From contig NZ_CP013444.1 of assembly GCF_001718835.1 (NCBI RefSeq), positions 2,914,001 through 2,978,000 of the forward strand: a stretch of 64,000 nt of DNA, read 5' to 3'. The translations under genes and the position numbers were made by a program. Below are positions 63,611 to 64,000 of this stretch, piece after piece (position 1 is the stretch's first letter; every line of letters begins with the position of its first letter). The notes under the pieces were generated by a model. It searched no databases. It worked only from the letters and a program-made list of their open reading frames with translations, and had not been told where the DNA came from. The stretch comes from Burkholderia cepacia. GTDB lineage: Bacteria > Pseudomonadota > Gammaproteobacteria > Burkholderiales > Burkholderiaceae.

Positions 63611-64000
63611 ATGCGCATACAACAATTTTCCACTTTCGCACGCCGGGTCGCGCTGATCGCGTTGCTGGTCCTGCTTCCGGTCGCGGCGGCGTCCGCGTTC
63701 CCGTCGCCGGCTTCCGGATCGGGCGCGGCCTCCGCCGACGGCGCGTCCGCCCCGACGATTTCGTTGAGTGACGCGGTCGCCGAGCTGAAGCAGATGCAGG
63801 TCGAGCTCGACCGCATCAAGCAGCAGACGTCCGCCACGACGAACGGCAAGGTGCTGGACTCGCTGGCCGACTCGACCCAGGCGTTGAGCGCCGCCGTCGA
63901 CAAGCTGAGCGCGCAACTGGTCCCGCAACGCGCGCAGATTCAGGCACAGCTCGACGTGCTCGGACCGCCGCCCGCGCCGGGCGCGGCGCCCGAGACCCCG
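63611..64000 (+). CDS. Probable DUF3772/MscS-family mechanosensitive channel (start only)
   Basis: 130 residues are visible before the window ends. Residues 1-29 are a signal peptide (MRIQQFSTFARRVALIALLV, cut near AAASAFP). A Ser/Ala-rich linker is followed by a helical coiled region (LSDAVAELKQMQVELDRIKQ, DSLADSTQALSAAVDKLSAQ) typical of the periplasmic DUF3772 domain of large MscS channels. The membrane and channel parts would lie beyond the edge, so the call is provisional. Confidence 0.5.
   Translation, partial: MRIQQFSTFARRVALIALLVLLPVAAASAFPSPASGSGAASADGASAPTISLSDAVAELKQMQVELDRIKQQTSATTNGKVLDSLADSTQALSAAVDKLSAQLVPQRAQIQAQLDVLGPPPAPGAAPETP

Overview
The window is a high-GC chromosomal segment of a Burkholderia-type betaproteobacterium, most likely a Burkholderia cepacia complex member and probably a secondary replicon. 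That placement is inference. It rests on the family mix: choXWV, four DUF2827 proteins, a giant trimeric autotransporter with an extended signal peptide, PAAR-linked cargo, many LysR/TetR/MocR regulators and repeated Gram-negative porin sequences. No tRNA, rRNA, CRISPR array, integrase or intact insertion sequence was found. Genes run off both edges: a LysR regulator on the left and a probable DUF3772/MscS channel on the right.

Left part (1-17 kb). Two LysR regulators flank a small NTF2-like gene, and the second diverges from a PACE-family drug efflux gene. A minus-strand type VI secretion cargo operon follows: a dual-PAAR protein, a PAAR protein with a transthyretin-like tail, an aspzincin (M35-like) metallopeptidase and an exported OmpA-like protein. 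Its last two genes are clearly AT-rich. Next is a choline ABC transporter (choV, choW, choX) whose GlxA/AraC-type regulator carries a frameshift. Then come an RpiR regulator, a POT peptide permease and an isoaspartyl peptidase that look like a dipeptide-salvage unit, followed by an FMN reductase, a small conserved protein and a ferritin-like protein.

Centre (17-34 kb). A 3044-residue trimeric autotransporter adhesin is dominated by Ser/Thr-rich SLST repeats. It is followed on the same strand by an OmpA-type lipoprotein and three tandem DUF2827 genes. A minus-strand EAL protein with a small partner gene, a candidate sRNA with its own terminator, and a fourth DUF2827 gene complete the block. 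I read it as an adhesin-display locus in which the DUF2827 proteins may be glycosyltransferases acting on the Ser/Thr-rich stalk. This is the most interesting unexplored system in the window.

Right part (34-64 kb). The leucine/isovalerate operon liuABCD diverges from a TetR regulator, with two matching palindromes between them. Downstream, the 3' end of tetR is duplicated around a small membrane protein gene and a truncated coding tail that resembles a toxin-immunity remnant. A Fur-box TonB receptor, a secreted beta-propeller, a GFA protein, a porin without a recognisable signal peptide, a GNAT enzyme, an alpha/beta hydrolase, a two-component system, a thioredoxin-like protein and two exported proteins of unknown function follow. 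Then come PaiB with a divergent MocR regulator, a class A penicillin-binding protein, a WG-repeat protein, a porin fragment, an L,D-transpeptidase-like protein and an MFS transporter.
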